From: Blastocatellia bacterium
GTDB taxonomy: Bacteria > Acidobacteriota > Blastocatellia > Chloracidobacteriales > JADJPF01
Reading direction: 5' to 3'
NCBI GenBank assembly: GCA_023265235.1
Contig: JAHFUF010000330.1
Span: forward strand, 1 to 6,220
DNA: 6,220 nt
Shown: positions 6,159 through 6,220 of the stretch, one piece after another
Position numbering within the stretch: the first letter of the stretch is position 1
Layout of the letters: the number at the start of each line of letters is the position of its first letter
Made by a program: the position numbers and the translations under genes
Notes under the pieces: generated by a model
What the model was told of the DNA's origin: nothing
Database searches by the model: none
Seen by the model: the letters and a program-made list of their open reading frames with translations, nothing else

Positions 6159-6220
6159 AAGCTTTAACTTATTAGTGGTAAAACTGCGAGTTTAAGATGA
6201 AATTAGTAATTTACACAAAA
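6159..6220 (-). promoter_or_regulatory. Upstream region of the sugar transferase, with a poor promoter candidate
   Basis: On the minus strand TTGTGT (6218-6213) and TAAACT (6194-6189), 18 bases apart, are the best promoter-like pair, but both boxes are weak. No Shine-Dalgarno sequence precedes ATG 6158. CTTAT (6168-6172) and ATAAG (6157-6161) could form a weak AT stem touching the start codon. The real promoter may lie beyond the window. Confidence 0.2.

Overview
This is an AT-rich bacterial window with five complete protein genes and the 3' end of a sixth. The best lineage clue is the secreted von Willebrand A protein at 665-1729. It has the layout of the VWFA-related family (TIGR03436-like) that is strongly expanded in Acidobacteriota. 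I therefore infer an acidobacterium-like host, although the base composition is unusually AT-rich for that phylum. No mobile element, CRISPR array, tRNA or rRNA is visible.

Layout, left to right. (1) 3-428 (+) is the C-terminal part of a protein I do not recognise. (2) 429-664 is an AT-rich leader with repeated AGTTAA elements, a plausible sigma-70 promoter and a G4/C4/G4 arrangement before the next start. (3) 665-1729 (+) is the secreted VWFA protein. (4) 1753-1798 is a shared hairpin terminator between two convergent genes. (5) 1804-2466 (-) is a NarL/LuxR-type response regulator whose receiver domain has Glu in place of the phospho-accepting Asp and has lost the first Asp of the acidic pocket. 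(6) 2467-2907 is gene-free. It holds the regulator's leader, with an inverted repeat and a weak promoter, and the terminator of the next gene. (7) 2908-3642 (-) is an alpha/beta-hydrolase esterase with a TTG start, its own strong sigma-70-type promoter and its own terminator. (8) 3724-4590 (-) is an XdhC/CoxI-family protein with an intact C-terminal Rossmann domain and a degenerate N-terminal domain. (9) 4590-6158 (-) is a large membrane polyprenyl-phosphate sugar-1-phosphate transferase that would start exopolysaccharide or O-antigen repeat-unit synthesis. Its stop overlaps the XdhC start in TAATG.

How the parts fit. On the minus strand the sugar transferase and XdhC-family genes form a tightly coupled pair. 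The esterase follows and can be transcribed alone or by read-through. The regulator and the VWFA gene are separate convergent units. I see no pathway joining all the genes. The points most worth a second look are the regulator that cannot be phosphorylated in the usual way and the coupling of an unusual XdhC-like protein to a glycan-initiating transferase. I did not find a clear new multi-gene system.
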